Below are positions 15,667-25,715 of a stretch of 64,000 nt of DNA, in pieces. This stretch comes from Balanoglossus misakiensis (taxonomy: Eukaryota > Hemichordata), in the NCBI GenBank assembly GCA_040954595.2, contig JBECUI020000031.1, forward strand, positions 124,001 through 188,000. Direction: 5' to 3'. Made by a program: the position numbers and the translations under genes. The notes under the pieces are model-generated. The model saw nothing but the letters and a program-made list of their open reading frames with translations. It made no database searches and was not told where the DNA came from. Each line of letters begins with the position of its first letter. The stretch's first letter is position 1.

Positions 15667-18308
15667 CTAAGGGATGGGAGTTTGGGGTTGATCAGGAACT
15701 TGTTCTGTAGTGTCACTGAGAAATATGTGGGGGTGATAGGCGGGGGTAGCATTCACAAAACCATCGAATTGCCAGTTGTTGTCGGACCAGTTTAGTTTGC
15801 TTGGATCGGTGTACCAATCTAGGGTTTTTAGTTCGGCTAGGGACACAATGAGGCCATCGGTGTTGGGGGTGCTGTAGGCATTGCCGTCAGGTCTAGTAAT
15901 GTTTTGGTTTCCATAGCGATAGGATTGGGTTGGGGTAAAAGTATTTTCATTTAACCCAAACAAACCGCCGAGGGAGCTCTGCCCCTGGACATCTCCGGTA
16001 GCGTAGCAGAAGTTTACGGTGGCAGAAGCTCCGAGTGATCCTACCAAAGCACCCACGCGACTGTTCCCGACCACATTCCCGGTAGCATAGCTGCCCATTA
16101 CTGCATACTCATTGTATCCAGCCAGTCCACCAGTATTGCTGTTTCCTGTTATCTTCCCGGTGGCATAGTTATCGGCTACGGTACCAACATTGTATCCGAC
16201 AAGTCCACCGATACTATCATTGCCTGAAACCTCTACAGAGGCATGGCTGCGGCTTAAATGAGAATTATTGTCATTGTGTCCAACGAGTCCACCGACATTG
16301 TCGTTGCCTGAAACCTTCCCAGAAGCATAGCTATTCCAAAGAATATTCTTATTGTATCCGGCAAGTCCACCGATATTATCATTGCCTGAAACCTCTACAG
16401 AGGCATGGCTGTGGTCTATTGTATTGCTATTGTAACCGACCAGTCCGCCGGTATTATCGCCTCCGATAACCTCCCCGACGGCATAGCTGTAGCTTACAAG
16501 ACCAGAGTTGTATCCAAGCAGAGCACCTACATAGTTTCCTTCTGAAACGTTCACCTCCAAGTCAAGAAGCCCAAGATTTTTAATTTCTCCATCGATATGA
16601 AGAGTGCCAAACAAACCGACGTCTGATCCTTCGCTGCTCAGTATACTCATATTACTAATCGTATGATTCCCGCCATCAAAGACGCCGGCATAACCTCCGT
16701 CTTCGAGGCTTCCATCTACCCCCAAAATCCCGGAGGTGAGAGGTGACCAGTTTCCGTTACCAACAACGTCGTCGCTATCGTAGAGGTCTCCCATAATCTC
16801 GTCGTTGTTGGCGTCGGCGAAGTTGAGGTCCATTTTCAACTCGTAGCTCCAGTCAAGGGGATAGTTTTCCTTATCCACTCCGATTTTGGCTAGTTCGCTC
16901 AGACGGTGGATGTACTGCTTGCCGTCGGCGACGGGGATGATGGGGGTAGAATAGTGGTACACATTGTCGTCGGCCTGGAGGACGACACGCAGGTAGTAGG
17001 TGCTATCATCACTGAGTCCGTTTAGTTCCAGTGTTTTCACGTTGCCCGGGCCCTCGCCTGTAAAGGTGAGTTCCTTGGAGATCGTCGTGAAATCTTCATT
17101 CATGGAGACCTGGATTTTTGCCTGGGTTCCTGTGATAGCCTCAACCATGGCGGTTATCTTTCCTGAACGAGGAACGACGTCAAGAATATGGAGACTGTGA
17201 AGAGTATAGGGATTGTTAGCGGCCTCTACCCAATTACCGGTTAACCCGGATGGAGTACTCCCCTGAATCCGAAGGTAGTAAGGGGTATCTAAGTTTAAGC
17301 CAGAAAGTGATAATATCAGTTGTTCACCTTCGGCCAAAACAGGTTCTGTTGCTATGCCCTGATCAGAATAATCCGCTGCGGTATGAGCCCAGGCAGTAAC
17401 GATAACACCTGGCAAGGTATCAACCTCCAGGATGAAGTTATCCCAATCACTTCGAATATTTCTTATGCTGGCTACGGCCCCAGGACTGGGGGAGATGGGG
17501 TTGCCCGGGAGTTCCATCCATTCAGAAACGTTTTCCAGGGGATCTTGTACCTTGACTTGCAGATAGTAAGGAGTTTCGTTGATCAAGCCGGCTAAGATTA
17601 CTTCCTGAGAAGTTGCTATGGTCGGATCGGAACTTGCGCTTGCTGCGGGAACGTCGCCAAAGGGAGCTTCTGTGTGAGCCTCTACGGTCAGGATGAAGCC
17701 AAGAGGGATAGTGATGGTAAGAGCAATACTTTGATCCTTCGGTTCTACATTTTCAACAACATTGGTATCGAGAAGGAAAATTTTTGTACCAAAATCGCTC
17801 CAGGGGGCAACATCATAACCTGTGCTTACAATGGGGCGACGAAGAATAACTTCTTCCAAAGAGGCGGAGAAGGTATTGGGGGGTCCGGACAAAGTTGGTG
17901 CCGTAGGGGCCAGAATGGTCAGATTTTGCAGGGAAGCCGTCCCCGAAAAAGCCAGACTGCCTATAAAGCTAAGGCCCCCTCCTATATGCACTTCCTCTAG
18001 TAAGGCGGCAAGATAAAAAGCCTTGTCTTCTATGGTTGTTACACTGTCTGGAATACTCACGCTGGTAATGGCCGACTGTTCAAAGGCTGACTTGGCTATC
18101 TTTGTCACCGATTTACTAAGAATACTGGAAGGAATTACGATAGGACCATTCTTCTCGGCCGCCAAGCCAGTTATGGTTACTCCCAAGCCTTCAACTTGGT
18201 AGGTAACCCCTGACTCATCGATATGAGAAGAAACAAGAGAATTATTGCAGGCAACAAGCAGGAAAACGAAGAAAAAAAGGAGCCCAACGTTTTATTAAAT
18301 ATTTTCAT
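15667..18308 (-). CDS. GLUG/LRR/FN3 surface lipoprotein, paralog 5 (frameshifted in signal peptide)
   Basis: This array relative lies away from the tandem cluster. The body holds leucine-rich repeats (VTKIAKSAFEQSAITSVSIPD and following), two to three fibronectin-like domains, the shared DGKQYIHRLSELAKIGVD segment, an acidic region and about nine GLUG repeats. The start is the ATG at 18308 with GGAGGG upstream, giving MKIFNKTLGS. The next frame carries FFFVFLLVACNNS, a textbook lipobox. The two are joined only if the T run (plus-strand A7 at 18272-18278) has one more base; with seven the ATG frame ends at about 18177. The body is otherwise intact, so this is either homopolymer switching or an assembly indel. 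Confidence 0.8.
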
Positions 18309-18348
18309 CGGTAACGACCCTCCCTTAAACATTCTAGGAATCCTAAAA

Positions 18349-18377
18349 AGTCTACCACCAATCGAGAAAATAATCAA
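18349..18377 (-). promoter_or_regulatory. Candidate promoter of paralog 5
   Basis: TTGATT (18377-18372), 17 nt and TAGACT (18354-18349) lie on the minus strand about 40 nt before the ATG at 18308. The match is moderate. Confidence 0.4.
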
Positions 18378-18751
18378 GTTGTACCATATTCTACCCTCAT
18401 CCCCACATGATTCCTTTTTGAACAGTCGCTCTTTTCCGCATTTGAAGAGAAATCCAGGGTGATGGAACTTCACATCCGTTTACCGCTTAAATTGAAAGAA
18501 CCGGAGAATAAAGAATTGCGAAACTTGGTAGACCACAAGTCTCCATAAAGCCCTAAGGGACAGATTCTTGACAAATGCCCCTTTCAGGGGAAGTACAGCC
18601 AGGACTGTGCCAGGGGAATGTGTCTTGGAAAATTGGATAGCTTCCCAAAGGTAGTCCTTCAGAATGAAAAACCCCTCACAACTGTCTCAGAAAGACATCA
18701 AAGCCAAGTTTGAAGTTCTGTTTCCCCGGTTTCCTGTATGCTGCATAAAGG
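18378..18751. other. Intergenic region with no supported gene
   Basis: A plus-strand frame 18462-18713 starts with ATG but is interrupted by TAA at codon 29. After it comes a cysteine-containing stretch (CPFQGKYSQDCARGMCLGKL). I do not recognise it. It could be a small pseudogene or chance; otherwise nothing is seen. Confidence 0.4.
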
Positions 18752-20299
18752 TTAGGGATTTTTTCCCATACGTAGATAGTCTTGGACAATGCTCCTCATA
18801 TCATAAAGTAATTTCTTGTTATCCGTTTCAACTATGGGGGGAGAATACTTGTTGCGGTATACTCTAACAACCCCTAAGTCTAGTTCCAAATTCAACTTCT
18901 GCATCAATCTAGGAGGAAGTTGCTCAATGTCAGAAGCTGGTACAAGAAAGTACCTTACGCTGCTATCTATACGAACCGTGTGTATGCCGTTCATCCGATA
19001 CGAAAGGGTCTCTCCCTGAAAAGAAGAATACATGGGATTGAGAACTATTGGACGTTTCGCAAAGACATAGAAACTTGCAGGATTTGTCACCACAATATGG
19101 TCATCAGGATTGCTGTTCTTCAGGACATAACGCGAAGCTTGTTCCCATGCCGAACGCCCATTAACAAGAGAATTAACACCTGATGGACCATAGTACGATT
19201 GAAATACCTCTCGATACAGTCCCCACACTGTTTGACTAAAGATAAGAAGGGCCAGTATTGGCAGGAATTTCCGTCTTCCAATCGCATCTATGCCATTAGC
19301 AGCAAGAAAAATGCAAGGAATAACCAAGGGATACAGGTACCGAAAACTCAATATACGCAAGCTAAGAATAAGACTTATGTGACTAATAACACCGATGAAA
19401 GCAACAAGTCCGATGGTACGCTGGGGGGTATTCCAATGAAGAAAAATCCTCACGATACCGCTGAGTACCAGCAGTATCGTAACAAGTCCCAATCCATAAC
19501 TCCAGTTGTTCCAGAACTGCTGTATAACGGTAACAAAAGATTCCGAGGAATATACGTTCAACTGGCGAAAACGATCCAAAAAAGAGGAACCCATCAGAAC
19601 TATGCCTAAAAAAAGTGGTACAAATCCTGTAAGTAGAAAGAGAAAACCACGAAAAAAGTCGATAAAATACAAATTTAAGCGGCGTCGATTCAGCAAACAA
19701 TAACAAAACGGCAGGACAACCAGCGAAATGTGGGTATATTTGTATGCCAGACTAATACCAAAGAACAAAGAGGCCAGATATAAGGATCGTTTTCCTGTAC
19801 CCCTCGTTAATAAATAAAGGGAAATGGCGATCAGGAGTGTGTACCATACTTCTCCCATTGCCAAATGATTGTGAATCGTATAAAAGGGCATTCCAAGAAA
19901 GAGAAGGGTTGACCAGAAGGCTGTGCGCTCGTTCCAAAGTTTCTTGAATGTATAAAAAAGAAATCCCGCTGTAAGAGGAATACAGAACAATGTTATACCA
20001 CGAAGAACAACATCCATGGGAAAACGAAAAAGATAGGAAAAGAATATGAGTATGGGGCTATATATGTAGATGCCCAGCGGACCATTCATGCCGGTATCCG
20101 GCCATATCATAGTCAGAAAACTGGGCTTCTCCGTGAAGTTTTTTAAAAATCGGAATATGTCAAAAATAAGATTCGGCTCATCAACATGTGTCAGTCCCTG
20201 AAATGCGGCAACTCCGTTTACAAGCGTCACTAAAAAAACCAGTATTCCCAATACTCTGGTATAGCCCCAGCCAAACTTTGTGTTACGTGAAGTCAACAT
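18752..20299 (-). CDS. GT-C family glycosyltransferase (ArnT/PMT-like membrane protein)
   Basis: A 515-residue polytopic membrane protein with about 11-12 hydrophobic segments and a soluble C-terminal tail (about 400-515). The first long loop has HVDEP (about residue 38), the acidic motif typical of GT-C enzymes that use polyprenyl-phosphate sugars. Regions such as STLLFLGMPFYTIHNHLAMGE resemble the GT39/GT83 fold. It probably transfers a sugar to a lipid, protein or polysaccharide on the outer face of the inner membrane; donor and acceptor are unknown. The start is the ATG at 20299, with a weak Shine-Dalgarno (GGGG). No sugar-biosynthesis genes are adjacent. Confidence 0.75.
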   Translation of the reverse strand: MLTSRNTKFGWGYTRVLGILVFLVTLVNGVAAFQGLTHVDEPNLIFDIFRFLKNFTEKPSFLTMIWPDTGMNGPLGIYIYSPILIFFSYLFRFPMDVVLRGITLFCIPLTAGFLFYTFKKLWNERTAFWSTLLFLGMPFYTIHNHLAMGEVWYTLLIAISLYLLTRGTGKRSLYLASLFFGISLAYKYTHISLVVLPFCYCLLNRRRLNLYFIDFFRGFLFLLTGFVPLFLGIVLMGSSFLDRFRQLNVYSSESFVTVIQQFWNNWSYGLGLVTILLVLSGIVRIFLHWNTPQRTIGLVAFIGVISHISLILSLRILSFRYLYPLVIPCIFLAANGIDAIGRRKFLPILALLIFSQTVWGLYREVFQSYYGPSGVNSLVNGRSAWEQASRYVLKNSNPDDHIVVTNPASFYVFAKRPIVLNPMYSSFQGETLSYRMNGIHTVRIDSSVRYFLVPASDIEQLPPRLMQKLNLELDLGVVRVYRNKYSPPIVETDNKKLLYDMRSIVQDYLRMGKNP

Positions 20300-21722
20300 A
20301 TAACCCCAAAACCCTCCACCTGTGTTGTTTCCTGATCAGGCTGAGTCAATGAAACACACGCATGCATGCCCTCAATAATAAAACAATTGACACTGTTACT
20401 TCTAAACCTTTCTATTAGACCAAGTATTTTATAACTCCTAACAAGAAGGTAGGGAAATTTTTAACTTTTTCGTGAAATTTTCTCAAGAAAACAAATCATA
20501 GAATTTTCTGTTTGCCTGTGTAAGAAAATTAATAAAGCCCTTAGCTATTTTTCCTTATGATCGTATGCAACTCAGAGGAGTTCTTCGTGCTAAACCTGAA
20601 GCTGCTAAGAAAGAACGACAGCTGGGACACAATTCCTAGTTGACTTTGGAACTTCCTCGATAGTGGTATAAGAAACCATACTGTTAGCCAATGGGAAAAA
20701 ATTCCTCCCTCCTGTGCTCAGCGGGGAACTGCAGCTGCCTCCTGGAACCCCTGGTTAAGTTTGTTACTATTGGAGGATACATATTCTAAAAAAGAAGAAA
20801 ACCATTCCCATTTTTATAACAAAGAATCCATGATGTCCAGGCAAAAAATTCCTTATTAAAAAAGTCCTCATATAAATCTAACTCATAAGACACAAGGTGC
20901 TGTAATAAGGTCAATCCAGAATATGGGTGATCCTTGGCTGAGCAAGGCCTTTACAACGACTCGGCTGCTATAGTTAAGAATAGGGTCAAGCTATTTTGAG
21001 TTGGGGAACATTGAAGTCAGGAATTCTCTTGTTTTTTCTGCATAACACCGAGATTTCCATACAATGGGGATAATACAGGATTGTGGGAGTAATTGAACTA
21101 CTGACTTGAAATATGCTTGTCGGGAGTTTTCGGTATTTCCATTGGGAAATCCACAACAATCGACCCCTTGACTAACTCCTTTTGACAAGTTTCTTCAGAA
21201 TCTTCTTAGGATTAGGAAAAAGCAAAGAAAAATTATTATTTTTCTTTGCTTAGCATTGAAACAACAGCATACTTTGCCCTGTTATAAAAGTTAAAAAGTA
21301 GGGGGAAGCCTGTAGGAGTTTCTGCTATCCTATTCAACCAGAGGCAAGTGCTCTTTAAAAGAAGAAAGCTGTATTTTTTATAGGTAGACAAGATCTTTGA
21401 AGAGCAGTTTAGGTTCATTTACCAGCATTTTGTGCAACGAGACAAGCGTGTTAACCGCTTATAAGCTTTTTAACTGGAGAATTCTTCTCCTTGGTGGTGG
21501 ATTGCTACAATTATTATGCAACCGTGTGGGATGGTTTGATTATTTTCCTATCTTCCCTTCTTTTAGCTAAGACAACATTCATGCCAAGAGGTTCACAATC
21601 ATAAAGAGGCTCTTGGAAGCAGGAGAATTGATGGGGAAAGATAGAATGCCGTTAAAGTCCCAACAGTTTTCAGAGTCAATCCTTGACTACTCTGCCTTCC
21701 TTTTGCTACATTTTCCCTGCAT
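20300..21722. other. 1.4-kb intergenic region, mostly without recognisable genes
   Basis: AT-rich with scattered stops in all frames. The only stretch with protein-like character is 20557-20859 (separate entry). The short minus-strand frames at about 20990-21420 have no Shine-Dalgarno, no family features and odd composition, so I do not call them. The region ends at tRNA-Gly. Confidence 0.5.
20557..20859 (+). pseudogene. Possible remnant of an XRE-like helix-turn-helix regulator
   Basis: One frame runs from ATG 20557 to TAA 20857 with a single internal TGA at 20641. It contains LKLLRKN near the start and HTVSQWEKIPPS later, ending in a LLLLE segment. These echo the helix 1, recognition-helix (TVSxWE) and trailing-helix pattern of XRE/Cro regulators. 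The helix 2 motif is not clear and the stop is real in this sequence. This is a weak resemblance only. Confidence 0.25.
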
Positions 21723-21792
21723 GCGTCCGTCGTATAACGGCATTACCCCAGCTTCCAAGCTGGTGACGTGGGTTCGACTCCCATCGGACGCT
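21723..21792 (+). tRNA. tRNA-Gly (UCC), anticodon loop one base short
   Basis: Acceptor GCGTCCG/CGGACGC, D-arm GTATAACGGCATTAC, T-arm GTGGGTTCGACTCCCAT and discriminator T match bacterial glycine tRNAs. The anticodon arm is CCAGC-TTCCAA-GCTGG, a 5-bp stem with only six loop bases. Normal glycine tRNAs read CTTCCAA here. Total length is 70 instead of 71. One C appears missing from a CC pair: either an assembly deletion or a defective tRNA. Confidence 0.88.
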
Positions 21793-21836
21793 TTAGGGAG
21801 TCAACTCTTCTGAGCTTGTTAGATTAATCGAAGGAC

Positions 21837-23339
21837 ATGGAAGCTTTGGAAAGCTCCTTGGCGGATCCTGTTCTTCTAGTTTCTGAAAAAATCTTTGGTA
21901 TACCCTATCTCTATCCCTGGCAGCGGTTGATTATTGCTTCTATCCTAGATTGTTTAACTCCTGAAGAAGAAGGACAAATGCCGCCGCCTCTCCGTCAAAT
22001 GGCTGTTCTCCCCACTGGTGGAGGTAAGTCTCTTTGCTGGATGCTACCTGCAGTAATGATCCCAGGTCTCACCGTGGCGGTCTTTCCTCTTCTCTCTTTA
22101 ATGGCAGATCAGGAGCGACGACTTGAGGAAGTAGGTATTGCCTCGGTCACCCTGCGAGGGGGCCAGAGCAGAGAAGCAAGGCAGATCCTTTGGAGACGTC
22201 TGGAGAGCAAAGAAGTTAACATTCTTCTTGCTAACCCTGAGGTGCTAAGAACTGAGACCGTAACGAAACGCCTAGCTGTCTTGGGAGTCTCCCATCTAGT
22301 CGTGGATGAAACCCATACCGTCAGCGAATGGGGAGAAACCTTTCGCCCTGCTTGCGCTGAACTGGGAACGGTAGCTGCTTCCTGGAACCCCCAAGTAATA
22401 ACAGCCTTAACAGCCACCGCATCTCCCTTTGTTCAGGAACGGCTGACAGAGCTTCTCTTCCTAGGCGAAGCTCCACGACTCGCCCTGGCCAGTCCCGACA
22501 GACCAGGTATACATTACGGTGTTTATCCCACCCTATGTCAGTCCCAAGCCCTTATCCAGCTGATCCAGAAAGAACGCCGTCCTCTTATTGTTTTCGGTTC
22601 CACAAGAGAGGGAGTTGTCCAAGCAGCAAGGTTAATTCGCCGACGTCTTCGGGACGAGAAGGTTTGCTACTATCATGCAGGACTTTCTCCAAGAGAAAAA
22701 GAACGGTTGGAAGTTTGGTTTCGTTCCAGTTCCGACGGTATTCTCTGTGCCACCTGCGCTTATGGTATGGGAGTAGATAAGAAGAATGTAAGAACTGTGG
22801 TCCATCTAGAGCCGCCTGACAGTGTAGAATCCTACCTTCAGGAATCGGGGAGGGCAGGAAGAGATGGGCAAGAGGCCCGTGCTTGGCTCATTTCATCCCC
22901 TATAAACGTAGACCGAGGAAGGCAAGAACTCAGATCCGATGCTCAGAACCGGTACCAGCGCATGCTGCACTATGCCACCACAACACAGAATTGCCGCCGG
23001 AAGATGCTCCTGGAAGGATTGGGAGCAGAAATGGAGGATTGCACCGGCTGCGATGTTTGTGGAGGAGAAGCCTGGGAAAGACCTCCAGAAGAAAGTATTT
23101 TTACGGAATTCTTTAAGAAATATTCTTGGCGTTTTGGGCGAGGAAGGACGGCTCAAATTTTAAAGGGAAGGAAGACTCCCAGTTTACTTCAGGCTCTGGG
23201 AGACAGTTTGCCTGAGTTCGGGGTTTTAAAGAACTGGGAAATGGAAGAAATCAAGGAGGCTTTGATCAACTTAGAAAAGACTGAGAAAATCTGCCTAGGA
23301 AAATTTGCCTGGAGAAAAAGAAAATTGGGGGGGATATAA
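21837..23339 (+). CDS. recQ: RecQ-like ATP-dependent DNA helicase
   Basis: A 500-residue superfamily 2 helicase. The Walker A is TGGGKS (about residue 60), and the Walker B/DExH reads DETH (about 160) followed by SEWGETFRPAC, the RecQ-type motif. Motif III is ALTATA, and motif VI reads QESGRAGRDGQ (about 345). A C-terminal zinc-binding cluster (CRRKMLLEGLG...CTGCDVC, about 385-410) completes the RecQ core. No HRDC domain is evident, so it is a short form. It unwinds DNA 3' to 5' in recombination and fork repair. The start is ATG 21837 with GAAGGA upstream. It sits between tRNA-Gly and a lipoprotein gene. Confidence 0.88.
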   Translation: MEALESSLADPVLLVSEKIFGIPYLYPWQRLIIASILDCLTPEEEGQMPPPLRQMAVLPTGGGKSLCWMLPAVMIPGLTVAVFPLLSLMADQERRLEEVGIASVTLRGGQSREARQILWRRLESKEVNILLANPEVLRTETVTKRLAVLGVSHLVVDETHTVSEWGETFRPACAELGTVAASWNPQVITALTATASPFVQERLTELLFLGEAPRLALASPDRPGIHYGVYPTLCQSQALIQLIQKERRPLIVFGSTREGVVQAARLIRRRLRDEKVCYYHAGLSPREKERLEVWFRSSSDGILCATCAYGMGVDKKNVRTVVHLEPPDSVESYLQESGRAGRDGQEARAWLISSPINVDRGRQELRSDAQNRYQRMLHYATTTQNCRRKMLLEGLGAEMEDCTGCDVCGGEAWERPPEESIFTEFFKKYSWRFGRGRTAQILKGRKTPSLLQALGDSLPEFGVLKNWEMEEIKEALINLEKTEKICLGKFAWRKRKLGGI

Positions 23340-23429
23340 AAAAAACTCCTTTACAAGCTTGACTTCATTGAATAAACATTATTAGAATTGTCTAAGGAAA
23401 TTTTATTGATACAAAAGAGGGTAATAAAT

Positions 23430-24614
23430 ATGCGTTATTGTGTTCGCTTAGTAGTTGGTTTAATGCTTGCTATGGTTTTATTTTCCTGCAATTCGACTTC
23501 TTCTGTGCTGCCAAAAGCTGCCATTAAAGAGGTTATATTTGAGGAAGGTAGAAAAGTTACAATACATATCGAAGCTCCGAATGCCTCCAGTTTTACACTT
23601 TCCCACAACTTTTTACCCAGTTACAACGAAGGGCGTCAAATATCTGGTCCAATAGTAGACAATAGAGCCTCTGTGACCTTATCGGAAGTACCCTTTTCAG
23701 CAACACACTATTTTTGGGTACAGGCTTATAACGATGCAGGGTCTAGAAGTTTATGGGAAGAAGCACCCAATAATCCTTACTCCCAGAGTTCTCTTACCTC
23801 AGTAGAATTTGCTCCAGGACATCATTTTTCTATAGGCAAGTATGAGGTAACAGACGTAGAGTTTATAGCCTTTTTAAATGCTAAGCGTTCAACCCTATCA
23901 AACTTTGATGGAGGAAATGCAGAAGCATTATTAAGAAGTGATTTGATAAACGATCCCGACTTGCAGAGTACTTACAACGGTAGGTACTCATTAGAAGATG
24001 AGGTTGATCCTGTGATTGGTTACATAGGACTAACCAGTGTTGTTGTTGTGGGAGAAGCCATAGACGATAGAACAACCTGGTACTATTTAATATCGGACTC
24101 GACGGCCATCCAGTATGATGAATCACAACAAGCTTACATATTTATAGGTGAGCAGGACAATGCTGTGGGGGGAGTAACCTGGTACGGTGCTAATGCGTAT
24201 GCCACTTGGGCAGGTGGACGCCTACCTACCTCAGAGGAATGGGAATATGCGGCTAATGGAGGGCATTTGAGCGAGGTTGACTACATTTATGCAGGAAGTA
24301 ATGACCTTAGCGCTGTCTCTAGTGATAAAAGAGATCCTCAACCTGTAGGAATGAAATTGCCCAATGAAATTGGTGCTTATGATATGAGCGGAAATGTCCA
24401 CGAATGGACTTCCTCTCTCTTTTCTAGCGAAAACAATGAAGAAGTTCTTAATCCGTTAAGGTACTACGCAACAATTGCTTATAGAGATTTTGACCTTCGG
24501 GCCATATTGCGAGGAGGTTCCCTCATTGACCCGCAAATAAAACTAGACACGGACTGGCCGCTATGGGAGGGCAAGGCCGACTGGGGCTTTCGCATTGTAT
24601 ATGACGAGCCATAG
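23430..24614 (+). CDS. Formylglycine-generating-enzyme/SUMF1-like lipoprotein
   Basis: The start is ATG 23430 with GAGGG upstream; an in-frame TTG 42 nt earlier is less likely. The signal peptide ends in a lipobox (MVLFSC). After a fibronectin-like segment (about 30-110, ending SLWEEAPNNPYS) comes an FGE/sulfatase-modifying-factor domain. Its landmarks are IGKYEVTDVEFIAFLN, VGGVTWYGANAYATWAGGRLPTSEEWEYAANG, DMSGNVHEWTSS, LRGGSL and GFRI. Many bacterial members are not formylglycine makers but carbohydrate- or lectin-like surface proteins; no sulfatase is nearby. The N-terminal module resembles the GLUG lipoproteins of this window (NNPYS segment), suggesting a shared surface system. Confidence 0.85.
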   Translation: MRYCVRLVVGLMLAMVLFSCNSTSSVLPKAAIKEVIFEEGRKVTIHIEAPNASSFTLSHNFLPSYNEGRQISGPIVDNRASVTLSEVPFSATHYFWVQAYNDAGSRSLWEEAPNNPYSQSSLTSVEFAPGHHFSIGKYEVTDVEFIAFLNAKRSTLSNFDGGNAEALLRSDLINDPDLQSTYNGRYSLEDEVDPVIGYIGLTSVVVVGEAIDDRTTWYYLISDSTAIQYDESQQAYIFIGEQDNAVGGVTWYGANAYATWAGGRLPTSEEWEYAANGGHLSEVDYIYAGSNDLSAVSSDKRDPQPVGMKLPNEIGAYDMSGNVHEWTSSLFSSENNEEVLNPLRYYATIAYRDFDLRAILRGGSLIDPQIKLDTDWPLWEGKADWGFRIVYDEP

Positions 24615-24786
24615 TTGAAACTGAAATGGCCAATTTTTCTGCAGGATACGCCTAGGCTGGTTCCATTAAGGAAAAATCCAAGCGGCTCTTTTAAAAGGGA
24701 TGGATATCCCAAAAATTCTCTAATTCTTTTAATTAATGCTTAGTTTAAGGTGATTGAGGTTTTGGGATCTTTACTGGGATACATCT

Positions 24787-25551
24787 ATGGAACCGTTTAA
24801 GGCTCTTCTTGAATCTCTGGAGCTTGGAGATTGGACCTTATTGGCTTTCCTGACTATGCTGATTGGTGCAGGGAAAGCAGGTCTGAGGGGAGGGGGGCTT
24901 CTTTCAGTTCCTTTTTTTGCCAGTTATTTTGGTGGCAAAGTCTCTGCTTCAATTATTCTTCCACTCTTAGTTGCAGCCGATATAGGAGCTGTTGGATTTT
25001 ATCGCCGTAAAATTGCCTTCCCCTTTGTAGCCAAGCTGCTTCCTGCCGCTCTGCTGGGTCTTGGAGGGGGCATGTTCCTTGGCAGAATGGTTTCAGACAG
25101 AACATTCCAGATTATCATAGCAACCCTGGTATCGGCCTGTTTAGTTTTAATGGCCTTCAGAGAGTTCACCCATAAGGAATTTATCTTGCCGGGGCATTGG
25201 ACGATCCATAGTACCGTGGGGGCTATGGGTGGACTTTCCACAATGATGGGAAATACTGGCGGGCCTATCATGTCAATCTATTTCCTCTCGTTAAATCTAC
25301 CAAAAGAAGTCTTTATTGGCACCGGAGCAATTTTTTTCTTCATAGTTAACCTAATCAAATTGCCCATACATCTTTTTGTCTGGGAGACAATGGAGCTTTT
25401 TACTCTGGGAATTTCTTTGATCCTCCTACCCTTTGTATTCTTGGGTTTCTTATTAGGTTTCTTCATTGTAAAAAAAATCCCTGAGAAGCATTTTCGTTTT
25501 TTCATCATGTTAGCAACCCTTGGAGGAACGGTGAAACTGTTTCTGGGTTAA
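24787..25551 (+). CDS. TauE/SafE family permease
   Basis: About 254 residues with seven to eight hydrophobic segments in two homologous halves (about 15-120 and 130-250). Typical features are GAGKAGLRGGGLLSVPFFASYFGGKVSASIILPLLVAADI, and GAMGGLSTMMGNTGGPIMSIYFL in the second half. Family members export sulfite, sulfoacetate or other organosulfur anions; the substrate here is unknown. The start may be ATG 24787 or TTG 24754; neither has a strong Shine-Dalgarno. It stands alone between the FGE-like gene and feoAB. Confidence 0.8.
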   Translation: MEPFKALLESLELGDWTLLAFLTMLIGAGKAGLRGGGLLSVPFFASYFGGKVSASIILPLLVAADIGAVGFYRRKIAFPFVAKLLPAALLGLGGGMFLGRMVSDRTFQIIIATLVSACLVLMAFREFTHKEFILPGHWTIHSTVGAMGGLSTMMGNTGGPIMSIYFLSLNLPKEVFIGTGAIFFFIVNLIKLPIHLFVWETMELFTLGISLILLPFVFLGFLLGFFIVKKIPEKHFRFFIMLATLGGTVKLFLG

Positions 25552-25715
25552 AGGACCTTTGCTTTAAACTTCAAACACTGTCTCAAAAAATCAGCTCGGC
25601 ATTTTTCTCCAATGATATTTCTACTCGAAAGCCAAAAATCGTGACAAAAAAATCCCTTCCTTATCTTCAGAGATAAAAATTATTACACGTATAAGATAAT
25701 TCACATTAATTCCCC

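Noticed and set aside
18462-18713. Plus-strand frame with ATG, internal TAA at codon 29 and a Cys-containing stretch
   Set aside because: No family recognised and the stop is genuine here; kept only as a note in the intergenic entry.
20991-21418. Two short minus-strand frames of 60-65 residues
   Set aside because: No start signals and no family features; most likely chance frames in AT-rich spacer.
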